Source: an uncultured Lachnospiraceae bacterium (GTDB lineage: Bacteria; Bacillota; Clostridia; Lachnospirales; Lachnospiraceae). Taken from it: a DNA stretch of 64,000 nt. The translations under genes were made by a program, and so were the position numbers. The DNA lies in assembly GCA_934339365.1 (NCBI GenBank), contig CAKRHW010000001.1, positions 186,001-250,000 on the forward strand, written 5' to 3'. The notes below the pieces were generated by a model, which searched no databases, was not told the DNA's origin, and was given only the letters and a program-made list of their open reading frames with translations. How positions within the stretch are numbered: position 1 is the stretch's first letter; the number at the start of each line of letters is the position of its first letter. Shown one piece after another: positions 30,502 to 39,759 of this stretch.

Positions 30502-30580
30502 GCTTCTCTTTCCTTTCCTGTTTCTTCCCTTCCATACGCAAGTATGAAAATGAAATTTTTTCTTATTTCTTTCATTGTTT

Positions 30581-30609
30581 AATATAGCATTTTTGCCTTG
30601 TTACGTCAA
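30581..30609 (-). promoter_or_regulatory. Sigma-A promoter of gpmI
   Basis: TTGACG (30604-30609), 17-base spacer, TATATT (30581-30586), about 75 bases before the gpmI ATG. It diverges from the promoter at 30654-30682. Confidence 0.85.
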
Positions 30610-30653
30610 TGAAGAAACCATAGTTTCTAAAAGGATTTTACATTTTCGTTTAC

Positions 30654-30682
30654 TTGACTTTCTTCCTCATTTCTTCCATAAT
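30654..30682 (+). promoter_or_regulatory. Sigma-A promoter of the S1-domain protein gene
   Basis: TTGACT (30654-30659), 17-base spacer, CATAAT (30677-30682). Predicted start near 30690 leaves a leader of about 85 bases. Confidence 0.75.
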
Positions 30683-30701
30683 GTTAGTGATGCCATACCT
30701 T

Positions 30702-30742
30702 AAAGTTTGTAAGTTCTGTTTTTCACACTTCAAACTTTTTCT
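30702..30742 (+). promoter_or_regulatory. Hairpin in the leader of the S1-domain protein gene
   Basis: AAAGTTTG (30702-30709) plus AAG after a one-base bulge pairs with CTTCAAACTTT (30728-30738), followed by TTCTC. It resembles a weak terminator and could mediate attenuation; it is AU-rich and uncertain. Confidence 0.4.
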
Positions 30743-30775
30743 CTGGCAGACGATATTTTACAGGAGGAATTTAAA

Positions 30776-31675
30776 ATGGAATCAATGGACGATTATAAAG
30801 AAGAATTAGAAGCTTCTTTCCGCAGAGTACGGGAAGGAGACTTAATGACCGGAACTGTAATTGGAATTTCAGATCAGGAAGTCACACTGGATTTAAAATA
30901 TTATACCGAGGGAATCATTCGTGCAAATGATTTGAGTAATGACCCTTCTTTTTCGATAAAAGAACACATTGCACCAGGAGATGTCATCACTGCCACAGTT
31001 ATCAATCCAGATGAAAACGGACACATTATTCTTTCTAAAAAGGAAGCAAATGAAACACTTGCCTGGGATACTTTAACTAAATATTGCAATGATAAAACTG
31101 TTGTAACTGTAAAAGTTCAGGATGTTGTAAATGCCGGTGTTGTTGCATTTCTCGAGGGTATCCGTGGATTTATCCCTGCTTCAAAGTTAGCATTAGAATA
31201 CGTAGAAGACTTAGAAAGTTATCGTGGAAAAGAACTTCAGGTACAAGTCATTACCGCCGACAAGTCTGCTAACAAACTGATTCTTTCTGCCAAAGAACTC
31301 TTAAAAGAAAAGCAAGATGAAATTCGCCGCCAGAGCATTTCTAATATCGAAGTTGGTCTCGTTACCGAAGGTATTGTGGAAAGCCTTCAGCCTTATGGTG
31401 CATTTGTAAATATTGGTCGTGGATTAACCGGTCTTGTTCATATTTCTCAAATCGGGGAAAAACGCATTAAGCACCCGTCTCTCGTATTAAAAGAAGGACA
31501 GAAAGTAAAAGTAAAGATCATTCAGATTAAAGATGACAAAATCAGTTTGAGCATGAAAGCTTTAAACGATGTTGCGGCAAAAGAGATTGAAGAAGAAACC
31601 ATTAAGCTTCCTGAAGCTGAAGATGCATACACCAGTCTGGGAAGTCTTTTCAAGAATTTGAAATTAGATCATTAA
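30776..31675 (+). CDS. S1-domain RNA-binding protein (ribosomal protein S1 homologue, YpfD-like)
   Basis: 299 residues with three S1 OB-folds: about 20-90 (GDLMTGTVIGISDQEVTLDL), 105-175 (VVAFLEGIRGFIPASKL) and 190-265 (GIVESLQPYGAFVNIGRGLTGLVH). The third is the best match to the canonical S1 fold. Low-GC Firmicutes carry such shorter S1 homologues, which bind RNA but are not always ribosome-bound. An ideal AGGAGG precedes the ATG. It is a lone + strand gene with its own promoter and terminator. A short acidic tail follows the last domain. Confidence 0.9.
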   Translation: MESMDDYKEELEASFRRVREGDLMTGTVIGISDQEVTLDLKYYTEGIIRANDLSNDPSFSIKEHIAPGDVITATVINPDENGHIILSKKEANETLAWDTLTKYCNDKTVVTVKVQDVVNAGVVAFLEGIRGFIPASKLALEYVEDLESYRGKELQVQVITADKSANKLILSAKELLKEKQDEIRRQSISNIEVGLVTEGIVESLQPYGAFVNIGRGLTGLVHISQIGEKRIKHPSLVLKEGQKVKVKIIQIKDDKISLSMKALNDVAAKEIEEETIKLPEAEDAYTSLGSLFKNLKLDH

Positions 31676-31678
31676 ACT

Positions 31679-31712
31679 AAAAAAGGACTGTCATTTGACA
31701 GTCCTTCTTTTT
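31679..31712. terminator. Bidirectional terminator between the S1 protein gene and tpiA
   Basis: A perfect 10-bp stem AAGGACTGTC / GACAGTCCTT (31683-31692 with 31697-31706) with an ATTT loop, T-rich on the right and A-rich on the left. It serves both convergent units. Confidence 0.92.
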
Positions 31713-31746
31713 ACAATTAAAATCAATACCCTTACGTATTTGAATC

Positions 31747-32493
31747 TTACTTGTAATTTACGATCTTTCCAAAGTCTGGTTTTAATGAAGCACCACCTAC
31801 TAATCCACCATCAATGTCTGGCTTAGCAAATAATTCTGCTGCATTACCAGCATTTACAGATCCGCCGTACTGAATACGGATTGCGTCTGCTGTTGCCTGA
31901 TCATATACTTCTGCGATACAAGCACGAATTGCTCCACATACTTCTTCTGCCTGGTCTGCTGTTGCAGTTTCACCTGTTCCGATTGCCCAGATTGGTTCGT
32001 AAGCGATTACAGCTGTCTTAGCCTGATCTGCTGTTACGTTCTGGAATGCAATCTTAATCTGCATACGAATCCAGTCAAGATAAATACCCTGTTTTCTCTG
32101 TGCTAATGTCTCTCCACAGCAGATGATTGGTGTAATATTGTGTTCGAAAGCCTTTAACACTTTCTTATTTACAGTCTCATCTGTTTCTGCAAAGTATTCT
32201 CTTCTCTCTGAATGTCCAAGTACAACATACTTTACGCCAGCATCTACTAACATATTTGGTGAGATTTCTCCTGTATAAGCACCTTTTTCTTCAAAGTACA
32301 TATTCTCAGCACCAATGTTAATATTTGTTCCCTTTGCAGCTTCTACTGCTGGAATAATATCAATTGCTGGTACACAAAATACTACATCAACTTCTTCATT
32401 CTTTACAAGTGGTTTTAATTCGTTTACTAAAGCAACTGCTTCTGAAGGTGTCATATTCATCTTCCAGTTACCTGCAATAATCTTCTTACGCAT
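31747..32493 (-). CDS. tpiA: Triosephosphate isomerase
   Basis: Interconverts dihydroxyacetone phosphate and glyceraldehyde 3-phosphate. 248 residues with the catalytic set: AGNWKMN (Lys, about 11), VLGHSERR (His, about 95), [11 protein letters not shown] (Glu, about 166) and YGGSVNAGN. It comes 54 bases after pgk in the gap-pgk-tpiA run. Confidence 0.98.
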   Translation of the reverse strand: MRKKIIAGNWKMNMTPSEAVALVNELKPLVKNEEVDVVFCVPAIDIIPAVEAAKGTNINIGAENMYFEEKGAYTGEISPNMLVDAGVKYVVLGHSERREYFAETDETVNKKVLKAFEHNITPIICCGETLAQRKQGIYLDWIRMQIKIAFQNVTADQAKTAVIAYEPIWAIGTGETATADQAEEVCGAIRACIAEVYDQATADAIRIQYGGSVNAGNAAELFAKPDIDGGLVGGASLKPDFGKIVNYK

Positions 32494-32547
32494 GATTTTT
32501 ATTCTCCTTCATATTATCTTGTATTCATTTCGTTCTGAATTAATCTC

Positions 32548-33738
32548 TTATTTGTCGTTTGCAGCAACAACACCTGGTAAATCTTTACCCTCTAAGAATT
32601 CAAGAGAAGCTCCACCACCTGTAGAGATATGTGTCATCTTATCACCATATCCTAAGATATTAACAGCAGCTGCTGAATCACCACCACCGATGATTGTTGT
32701 AGCATCTAATTCTGCTAATGCCTTGGCAACAGCGATTGTTCCCTTTGCAAAGTTAGACATCTCGAATACACCCATAGGTCCATTCCATACAACTGTCTTA
32801 GCATCTTTTAATGCATCTGTATAAAGCTTTTCTGTCTTTGGTCCGATATCAAGTCCCATTTCATCAGCTTCCATGCTTCCTTCTACTACTCTGAATGGTG
32901 CATCATTGTTGAATTCTTTTGCAGCAACAGCATCTACAGGTAATAACATCTTAACACCCTTTGCTTTTGCTTTCTCGATCATTTCTTTTGCATAATCTAA
33001 GTAATCATTCTCAACTAATGACTTACCAACTTCTTCACCCATAGCCTTTAAGAATGTAAAGCACATTCCACCACCGATGATTAATGTGTCAACTTTCTCA
33101 AGTAAGTTGTTAATAACAGAAATCTTTGATGAAACCTTAGATCCTCCTAAGATTGCAACGAATGGTCTCTTTGGATTATTTACTGCATTTCCAAGGAAAT
33201 CAATTTCCTTCTGCATTAAATAACCAACAACTGCTGTATCAACATACTTTGTTACACCAACGTTTGAACAGTGAGCTCTGTGAGCTGTTCCGAATGCATC
33301 ATTTACGAATACATCACATAATGAAGCTAATTCTTTGCTGAAGTTATCTTCATTCTTTGTCTCTTCTGCTCTGTAACGTGTATTCTCAAGTAATACAACA
33401 TCTCCGTCTTTCATCTCTGCAACTGCAGCCTTTGCATTTGCTCCAACAACTTCTGGATCAGCAGCAAACTTAACGTCCTGTCCTAATAATTCAGATAATC
33501 TCTTTGCAACTGGTGCTAAAGATAATTCTGGTTTTGGCTCTCCCTTTGGCTTACCAAGGTGAGAACATAAAATAACCTTTCCACCATCATTGATTAACTT
33601 CTTGATTGTTGGAAGAGCAGCTACTAAACGGTTCTCGTCTGTAATCTTTCCATCCTGTAATGGTACATTGAAGTCACAACGTACTAAAACTCTTTTTCCT
33701 TTTACGTTAATATCATCAACTGATTTCTTATTAAGCAT
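32548..33738 (-). CDS. pgk: Phosphoglycerate kinase
   Basis: ATP-forming step of lower glycolysis. 396 residues: [12 protein letters not shown] near the N-terminus, [16 protein letters not shown], the hinge, then the nucleotide domain with [18 protein letters not shown] and GGGDSAAAV ending [16 protein letters not shown] chose the ATG at 33738, just after AAGGAGG; the frame extends 10 codons further. A terminator lies between gap and this gene, so its level may differ from gap. Confidence 0.98.
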   Translation of the reverse strand: MLNKKSVDDINVKGKRVLVRCDFNVPLQDGKITDENRLVAALPTIKKLINDGGKVILCSHLGKPKGEPKPELSLAPVAKRLSELLGQDVKFAADPEVVGANAKAAVAEMKDGDVVLLENTRYRAEETKNEDNFSKELASLCDVFVNDAFGTAHRAHCSNVGVTKYVDTAVVGYLMQKEIDFLGNAVNNPKRPFVAILGGSKVSSKISVINNLLEKVDTLIIGGGMCFTFLKAMGEEVGKSLVENDYLDYAKEMIEKAKAKGVKMLLPVDAVAAKEFNNDAPFRVVEGSMEADEMGLDIGPKTEKLYTDALKDAKTVVWNGPMGVFEMSNFAKGTIAVAKALAELDATTIIGGGDSAAAVNILGYGDKMTHISTGGGASLEFLEGKDLPGVVAANDK

Positions 33739-33827
33739 TTTTGCTTCCTCCTTAAGATAATATATCAATATCTATTGTTTCTATCTGACTAGAAACCTGT
33801 TAGGAAATTCAAGAATTTTCCTATAAG

Positions 33828-33866
33828 CAAAAAGAGGTTCCGGCCCATAAGACCGGACCCCCTTTT
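33828..33866 (-). terminator. Terminator between gap and pgk
   Basis: A GC-rich stem (arms near 33834-33843 and 33853-33863, one mismatch) is followed on the minus strand by CUUUUUG, about 30 bases after the gap stop codon. Confidence 0.8.
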
Positions 33867-33892
33867 AGGATCAAACTAAATTCATCTAATAA

Positions 33893-34909
33893 CTAAGCTA
33901 ATTCAGAGAAGTACTTAATTGTTCTTACCATCTGGCTTGTGTATGAGTTCTCGTTATCATACCAAGAAACAACCTGAACTTCATATGTGTCATCATCAAC
34001 CTTAGATACCATTGTCTGAGTAGCATCGAATAATGAACCATATCTCATTCCTACGATATCAGAAGAAACGATTAAGTCTTCGTTGTATCCGAATGATTCG
34101 TTAGATGCTGCCTTCATTGCTGCATTAATAGCATCAGCTGTGATGTCTTTACCCTTAACAACTGCTGTTAAGATTGTTGTAGATCCTGTTGGAACTGGAA
34201 CTCTCTGAGCAGATCCGATTAACTTTCCGTTTAATTCTGGAATAACTAATCCGATAGCCTTTGCAGCACCTGTTGAGTTAGGTACGATGTTAACTGCTGC
34301 TGCACGAGATCTTCTTAAGTCACCCTTTCTCTGAGGTCCGTCTAATGTCATCTGATCTCCTGTGTAAGCATGGATTGTAACCATGATACCTGACTGAATT
34401 GGTGCAAACTTGTTAAGAGCATCAGCCATAGGTGCTAAACAGTTTGTTGTACATGAAGCTGCTGAAATAATAGTATCAGAAGCCTTTAATGTTTCGTGGT
34501 TTGTATTGTAAACGACTGTTGGAAGATCATTTCCAGCTGGTGCAGAGATAACTACCTTACGTGCTCCTGCATTGATATGAGCCTGAGCCTTTTCCTTGCT
34601 TGTGTAGAATCCTGAACACTCTAAAACAACGTCAACGTTTAATTCTTTCCATGGGCAATTGTTTGCATCTGGGAAAGCGTAGATCTTGATTTCTTTTCCA
34701 TCAACTGTGATAGAATCTTCTCCAGCCTTAACTGTGTCAGCCTTCTCGTATTTTCCCTGTGAAGAATCATACTTTAATAAGTGAGCTAACATCTTAGGGC
34801 TTGTTAAATCGTTGATTGCTACAACTTCATATCCCTCTGCTCCAAACATCTGTCTGAACGCTAAACGTCCAATACGACCAAAACCATTAATTGCTACTCT
34901 TACTGCCAT
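33893..34909 (-). CDS. gap: Glyceraldehyde-3-phosphate dehydrogenase, type I
   Basis: NAD-dependent glycolytic enzyme. 338 residues: NAD-binding [16 protein letters not shown] at the start, the active site [15 protein letters not shown] with the nucleophile Cys near 153, HAYTGDQ with the conserved His region, [22 protein letters not shown] and [14 protein letters not shown] near the end. It is the first gene of the triose operon and has a strong promoter; the terminator that follows would make it the most abundant product. Confidence 0.98.
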   Translation of the reverse strand: MAVRVAINGFGRIGRLAFRQMFGAEGYEVVAINDLTSPKMLAHLLKYDSSQGKYEKADTVKAGEDSITVDGKEIKIYAFPDANNCPWKELNVDVVLECSGFYTSKEKAQAHINAGARKVVISAPAGNDLPTVVYNTNHETLKASDTIISAASCTTNCLAPMADALNKFAPIQSGIMVTIHAYTGDQMTLDGPQRKGDLRRSRAAAVNIVPNSTGAAKAIGLVIPELNGKLIGSAQRVPVPTGSTTILTAVVKGKDITADAINAAMKAASNESFGYNEDLIVSSDIVGMRYGSLFDATQTMVSKVDDDTYEVQVVSWYDNENSYTSQMVRTIKYFSELA

Positions 34910-34998
34910 GATTTTAAATCCTCCTATTGTTTATTATAAAAATTTAGTTTTTTGCAATTCAAAACATTAAATTATATTGTTCAAATCGCTTTATCCTT

Positions 34999-35027
34999 AT
35001 TCTACCTAATTTACCTTAAAATATCAA
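34999..35027 (-). promoter_or_regulatory. Sigma-A promoter of gap
   Basis: TTGATA (35022-35027), 17-base spacer, TAGAAT (34999-35004), leader about 85 bases. It lies in the 308-base divergent gap/PHP region (34910-35217), which holds this promoter, a CodY-box-like sequence and the + strand promoter of the phosphatase gene; nothing else was recognised there. Confidence 0.85.
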
Positions 35028-35038
35028 CCCTTAATTGC

Positions 35039-35053
35039 AATTTTCTAAAGATT
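35039..35053. promoter_or_regulatory. CodY-box-like sequence between gap and the PHP phosphatase gene
   Basis: AATCTTTAGAAAATT on the minus strand matches the CodY consensus AATTTTCWGAAAATT at 13 of 15 positions, with a perfect right half. It lies about 12 bases upstream of the gap -35 box. Such matches also arise by chance in AT-rich DNA. Confidence 0.35.
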
Positions 35054-35134
35054 TGACATTTTTTTAACAATCCGGTCCAATTCCTGCCCGGTATTTTAAC
35101 AGCCCTAATTAAGAAATTATCATCGTTATCTCAT

Positions 35135-35163
35135 TTGACTTCCCCTGCAAATTCCTGTAAAGT
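35135..35163 (+). promoter_or_regulatory. Sigma-A promoter of the PHP phosphatase gene
   Basis: TTGACT (35135-35140), 17-base spacer, TAAAGT (35158-35163). A short stem-loop (about 35165-35199) follows in the leader, ahead of AAGGAGG and the ATG. Confidence 0.75.
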
Positions 35164-35217
35164 AGAAATATCCTTTCTATTGCAAAGGACATATTTCAAT
35201 TCAACAAGGAGGCTTTT

Positions 35218-36018
35218 ATGATTTCAGACTTTCATAATCATACAAGATTTTCAGGCGACAGTGAAGCTGACATAGATACTGTCATCCGCACTGCTATTTC
35301 TCTTAACATGAAAGAACTTTGTATTACAGACCATCAGGATTTTGATTATATAGAAGACGGAGTACGATTTGAAATTGATCCACTTAGCTATTACCGGACC
35401 CTTTCCCAATACCGGGAAACTTACAACGGAAAAATCGATCTTCGTATCGGTGTAGAAACTGGATTAGGAAAAGAATTTGCTTCTCGTTTACACACTTTTG
35501 TTTCATCTGTTCCGTTTGATTTTGTAATTGGTTCTTCGCATCTTGTCAACGGCACTGATCCTTATTATCCTGTCTACTGGGAAAACATCGCCCCAAAACA
35601 GGCAGTAGAAAATTATTTTTTGTCCATTCTGGAGAATTTATCTGTCTGCCATGATTTTGATGTCTACGGGCATTTAGATTACGTTGTGCGCTATTGTAAA
35701 GCAAAGGATTTTATTTACTCACCTTTTGATTATGCGGATCTCATTGATCTTATTTTAAAAAAGATTATTTCCTGTGAAAAAGGAATTGAGTTAAATACAG
35801 GTGGTATGTATAAAGGCAGTCGTTATCCGAATCCTCATCCCGCCATTATAAAAAGATACCGGGAATTAGGAGGCGAAATCATTACTGTCGGTTCTGATGC
35901 CCATACACCGGATTATTTAGGCTATCGTTTTGATTACGCTTCGGATTTATTACAGGAATGCGGATTTCATTACTATTGCACCTTTAAAAACAGAACAGGT
36001 GAGTTTCACAAGCTTTAA
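35218..36018 (+). CDS. PHP-family histidinol-phosphatase (HisK type)
   Basis: Predicted to remove phosphate from histidinol phosphate in histidine synthesis. 266 residues with the PHP metal motifs: SDFHNHTRFSGDS (about 3-15), ELCITDHQDFDYI, GVETGL, FVIGSSHLV, VYGHLDYVVRYC, IELNTGG and VGSDAHTPDYLGYRFDYA. The motif set and length match HisK-like phosphatases, but related PHP proteins act on other phosphates. It is alone on + but converges with a HisA homologue on -, which supports a histidine role. Confidence 0.85.
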   Translation: MISDFHNHTRFSGDSEADIDTVIRTAISLNMKELCITDHQDFDYIEDGVRFEIDPLSYYRTLSQYRETYNGKIDLRIGVETGLGKEFASRLHTFVSSVPFDFVIGSSHLVNGTDPYYPVYWENIAPKQAVENYFLSILENLSVCHDFDVYGHLDYVVRYCKAKDFIYSPFDYADLIDLILKKIISCEKGIELNTGGMYKGSRYPNPHPAIIKRYRELGGEIITVGSDAHTPDYLGYRFDYASDLLQECGFHYYCTFKNRTGEFHKL

Positions 36019-36042
36019 TGCTTGTAAAACTCACCTGTTTTT
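35994..36042. terminator. Long bidirectional terminator overlapping the 3' end of the PHP gene
   Basis: Arms of about 20 bases (35994-36013 and 36020-36039, one or two mismatches) with a TTTAAT loop, then a T-tract. The stop codon TAA (36016-36018) lies in the loop and the last codons lie in the left arm. It also ends the hisA-like transcript, whose stop codon touches the right edge. Confidence 0.88.
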
Positions 36043-36811
36043 ATGATAACGCTGCTAATTCCTGATATTTTAACTGTCCTCCAAACAAATCTAATGCACT
36101 TCCAACCGTAACATCAAGGTGATTTTCTCCTAACAGCTTTAACTGTTCTAAATCTTCTTTCGAAGAAACACCACCGGCATACGTAATCGGTATCTTTTTC
36201 CATTTTCCCAGCTTCTTTGCTAATTCTTTCTCAATTCCGGAAGCCTTTCCTTCTACATCTACCGCATGGATTAAAAACTCATCACAATACTCAGATAACT
36301 GGTCTAACAATTCATACGTTACTCTCTCATCTGTGAATTTCTGCCATCTGTCTGTGACAATAAAATACTCTCCATCTTTCTTACGACAGCTTAAATCCAA
36401 AACTAAATGTTCTTTTCCTACGGTCTGCATCATTTTATTTAAATTCTGATATTGGATGGAACCATTTTTAAATACAAATGAGGTTACAATCACATGACTT
36501 GCTCCTGCATCTAAAAACTGCATTGCATTCTCATCCGTAATTCCACCGCCAATCTGTAATCCTGAAGGATATGCCGACAGTGCTGATAATGCCTGTTTTT
36601 TTGTTTCTTCATAATACTTTGAATCCTTTGCATTGAGCATAATAACATGCCCTCCCTGCAATCCATCCCTTTGATACATCTTTGCATAAAAAGATGCATC
36701 CTGTTCTGAAACAAAATTATCTACTGCCGCATCTCCTTCATCCCGCAGACTTCCTCCTACAATTTGTTTTACTTTTCCATTGTGAATATCAATACAAGGT
36801 CGAAACTTCAT
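36041..36811 (-). CDS. hisA: HisA of the eukaryotic (HIS6) type: ProFAR isomerase
   Basis: Isomerises phosphoribosyl-formimino-AICAR phosphate in histidine synthesis. Of 256 residues, several blocks match the fungal/plant HIS6 branch better than ordinary bacterial HisA: CIDIHNGKVKQIVGG (residues 6-20, first catalytic Asp), GGHVIMLN, LQIGGGITDENA, VIVTSFVFKNG, LDLSCRKKDG (second catalytic Asp), DEFLIHAVDVEGKASGI, TYAGGVSS and DVTVGSALDLFGG. It is not in a his operon; it follows the ABC permease by 26 bases and converges with a histidinol-phosphatase gene. ATG with GGAG upstream. Confidence 0.88.
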   Translation of the reverse strand: MKFRPCIDIHNGKVKQIVGGSLRDEGDAAVDNFVSEQDASFYAKMYQRDGLQGGHVIMLNAKDSKYYEETKKQALSALSAYPSGLQIGGGITDENAMQFLDAGASHVIVTSFVFKNGSIQYQNLNKMMQTVGKEHLVLDLSCRKKDGEYFIVTDRWQKFTDERVTYELLDQLSEYCDEFLIHAVDVEGKASGIEKELAKKLGKWKKIPITYAGGVSSKEDLEQLKLLGENHLDVTVGSALDLFGGQLKYQELAALS

Positions 36812-36837
36812 TTCTATTTCTCCTCTCTTCTTTCCTC

Positions 36838-39747
36838 TTACTCTATGCTCTTCATGCTTTCTGCCATGTTGATCTTCCGGATTTTAAATTTCATGGTGAA
36901 ATTAATCACTACTGTAAATACAGCCGTAATCAATGCACTGTATAAATAGCTGTTTCTATGGATTTCTCTGCCAAACATAATTGCATCAACTTCTGCCGTC
37001 TGTATCACAAACCGGTGAAGCACCGCTCCTAATACACATCCTAATAAAATACCAAATATCGTAATGATCACATTCTCACGTACAACATATCCGGTCACTT
37101 CCCGATTATAAAATCCTAATACCTTCAAGGTTGCCAGTTCCCTTTTCCGTTCTGCAATATTAATATTATTCAGATTATAAAGAACTACAAATGCAAGTCC
37201 TCCTGCTGAAACAATCAAAACTGCTACGATGATATCAATACTTTTTAATACATCTGACATCTTGCTGTAAATCGTATCCATAAATGTTACATTCTGACAG
37301 GCCTTCATGCTTAATAAATCTTCTGTCAGCTTTGTCTCATCGGTTCCCTGACTGGTATGGATAAATATTTTATTCATTTTTGTATCTGTCCCAAAAATCT
37401 GTTTATAATATTGGTCAGACATATATACATAATGATATAAATAATTTTCCGTAATTTTTTCAACCGTTACTTCTTTTTTTTCAGCATCCTGTGAATCTCC
37501 CATACCAATCTGTATCACATCACCTTCCTTGACATTTAAAAGATTTGCTAATTTTTCATCGATTACCACACCCTGATCTGTTAATGCAATTTCTTTTTTT
37601 GTCTCCCGGTCCTGTAATCTGATATATTGTTTTAACTGGTCTTCCTTTTCAGGAACAATCAGATAACCTTCTTCTTTCTGATTATCTTTCGAAAAAATCA
37701 TTGTCGTCTGATATGCTTTCATAGAATCTTTAATTCTCTTATCAGAAGAAAAAAACTCATTTACCTGTTCCTGTCGCTTTTCATTGATATTGGTATTCAT
37801 CGATACGACTGCATCATAAGTATGAATTTTTCCATATTGTTCATCCATCATTGTCTGTGTAGAATCCTTCAGTCCAAATCCCACTACAATCAAAGCTGTA
37901 CAACCGCTAATACCAAATAATGTCATGAAAAACCGTTTCTTATAACGAACCATATTACGAATGGATGATTTTGCATGAAAATTCATATGTTTCCAGATAA
38001 ATGGCAGATATTCTAATAAAATCTTCTTTCCAACTTTTGGTGCAAGTGGACGCATTAATTTTGATGGTGTCTCTGATAATGTTTTATACGATGCAAAAAT
38101 TGTCGCAGCTAAAACACAGATAATTGCAATACTGGTTGCTGTAAGTGAATATTCAAAATTCATTGGTGTCTGTACTTTTCCAAGTCCCGGATACATCAGC
38201 TTATATGCATTTAAAATAATAACCGGGAATAATTTTGCACCTGCAATTCCTCCAATCACACTTCCTGTTACAGTCGCAAGCATTGCATATTTAATATATT
38301 TCCATGCAATCGGAAACTTACTATATCCTAATGCTTTCAAGGTTCCAATCTGTGTCCTTTGTTCTGTAATCATTCGTGTCATCGTAGTAAGGCTGACAAG
38401 TGCTGCCACAAGGAAAAAGATTACCGGAAATACTTTTCCAATATTATTAATACGCTGTGCATCCTGATCGAATTCTACGTATGCAGATACTGCCGTACGA
38501 TCTGTAATGTACCATGCAGGTGATTCTATCAGTTCTCTGGCATCTTTTGCATCTTCATTTTGCAAATCCAATTCCTTTAACTGCTTTTTATCTGTCTCAA
38601 TTGCTCCGTTTGCTTTTTCAATCTCTGTCTTACAGGTTTCTTTCTTTGCTTCTGTCTGTGCTTTTTCCTCTTTCAAAGGTGTCTGCTGATCTACAAACTT
38701 CTGCTTCTCTCTTTCGAGCTGATCCATTTTTACATCATAATTATTTAATTTTCCTGCCGGTACATATCCTAATGCCCCATACTGTTCAATAAAATGATCA
38801 TAATTATCAATGCTTGGCTGAATCTGGTCTATTTTAGCATCTAACACTTTTACTTTCTGTTCACATTGTGCAATTTGTTTCTGATTCTTCTTTACTATAT
38901 TCTGGTTCTTTTTTATTTCCTGGTTTTTTGCATTCATCTGAGCCTCAATCTGCTCAATTACCTGCGTTGCCTGTCCATACAGTTCATCATATTTTGCTTT
39001 AATGCAAACATCTTTCACATTTTTATCAATTTCATCTTTGGCTTCTTTTACTTTATTCTCATAAGTCTTTGAATAGCAGTTTTCTTCTTTAGCTCCTTTT
39101 ACCGTTGCATAAATCTCTGTATAAACATTACCAGAAAAAGCCTCTCTTTTCACAACTGCAAGTGCCGCAACTTTTCCATTCCCAATGGAACTGGCAGAAC
39201 GCGTATTTGACAGATACTGACTCGATGTAAAAGAACCTACAACTGTATATTTTTTAGATGTCAAAATTTCTTGAATATCTGTTGTGGTTCCGGAAGAAAC
39301 TGTAAATGTATCTCCGGTCTTTATCTTTTCTTTTTTCATAAAAGTAGAATCTAAGACACATTCATTTTCTTTTTCTGGCTTTCTTCCTTCTTTTATCTGT
39401 ATTTCATTAATTCCGTCTGTTTCTGACATAAACTCTACCACTTGTTCATTTCCATTGATTTTTGCAATCACATCATTGGTAAAACTTCCAACCGCTTTCT
39501 CAATCTGCTTACACTTTGAAATTGCTTCTAAATCACTGTCTGACAATCCCATGGTACTAACAATTTTTAAATCCATCATATGACTTTCATCATATAAATA
39601 ATCTCCCGTCTTTCTCATATCCGGCTCTGTTGCACGAATTCCGGCATAAAACGCAACCCCTAATGCAACAATCAACAGAATCGAGATAAAACGGCTAAAA
39701 CTTTTTCTTACTTCTACTCGAAATTCTTTTCTTAATGCCTTCATCAT
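36838..39747 (-). CDS. FtsX/MacB-type ABC transporter permease with long coiled-coil insert
   Basis: 969-residue membrane protein with two FtsX modules. One membrane segment near 17-37 is followed by an extracytoplasmic region that includes a long Lys/Glu/Gln-rich coiled coil (about 255-405), then three membrane segments (about 440-560), a second soluble part (about 600-830) after a further segment, and three C-terminal segments (about 838-950) with the FtsX signature ELATLKVLGFYNREV and earlier QIGTLKALGYSKFPI. Such permeases export or mechanically move substrates rather than import. It is cotranscribed with the ATPase upstream (12 bases). The substrate is unknown. Start ATG at 39747 or the next codon. 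Confidence 0.87.
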   Translation of the reverse strand: MMKALRKEFRVEVRKSFSRFISILLIVALGVAFYAGIRATEPDMRKTGDYLYDESHMMDLKIVSTMGLSDSDLEAISKCKQIEKAVGSFTNDVIAKINGNEQVVEFMSETDGINEIQIKEGRKPEKENECVLDSTFMKKEKIKTGDTFTVSSGTTTDIQEILTSKKYTVVGSFTSSQYLSNTRSASSIGNGKVAALAVVKREAFSGNVYTEIYATVKGAKEENCYSKTYENKVKEAKDEIDKNVKDVCIKAKYDELYGQATQVIEQIEAQMNAKNQEIKKNQNIVKKNQKQIAQCEQKVKVLDAKIDQIQPSIDNYDHFIEQYGALGYVPAGKLNNYDVKMDQLEREKQKFVDQQTPLKEEKAQTEAKKETCKTEIEKANGAIETDKKQLKELDLQNEDAKDARELIESPAWYITDRTAVSAYVEFDQDAQRINNIGKVFPVIFFLVAALVSLTTMTRMITEQRTQIGTLKALGYSKFPIAWKYIKYAMLATVTGSVIGGIAGAKLFPVIILNAYKLMYPGLGKVQTPMNFEYSLTATSIAIICVLAATIFASYKTLSETPSKLMRPLAPKVGKKILLEYLPFIWKHMNFHAKSSIRNMVRYKKRFFMTLFGISGCTALIVVGFGLKDSTQTMMDEQYGKIHTYDAVVSMNTNINEKRQEQVNEFFSSDKRIKDSMKAYQTTMIFSKDNQKEEGYLIVPEKEDQLKQYIRLQDRETKKEIALTDQGVVIDEKLANLLNVKEGDVIQIGMGDSQDAEKKEVTVEKITENYLYHYVYMSDQYYKQIFGTDTKMNKIFIHTSQGTDETKLTEDLLSMKACQNVTFMDTIYSKMSDVLKSIDIIVAVLIVSAGGLAFVVLYNLNNINIAERKRELATLKVLGFYNREVTGYVVRENVIITIFGILLGCVLGAVLHRFVIQTAEVDAIMFGREIHRNSYLYSALITAVFTVVINFTMKFKIRKINMAESMKSIE

Positions 39748-39759
39748 ATACCTCTATTA

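Noticed and set aside
33802..33822. AGGAAATTC...AATTTTCCT inverted repeat as a CodY or CcpA site
   Set aside because: It matches neither consensus well and may simply be an AU-rich hairpin in the gap-pgk interval.
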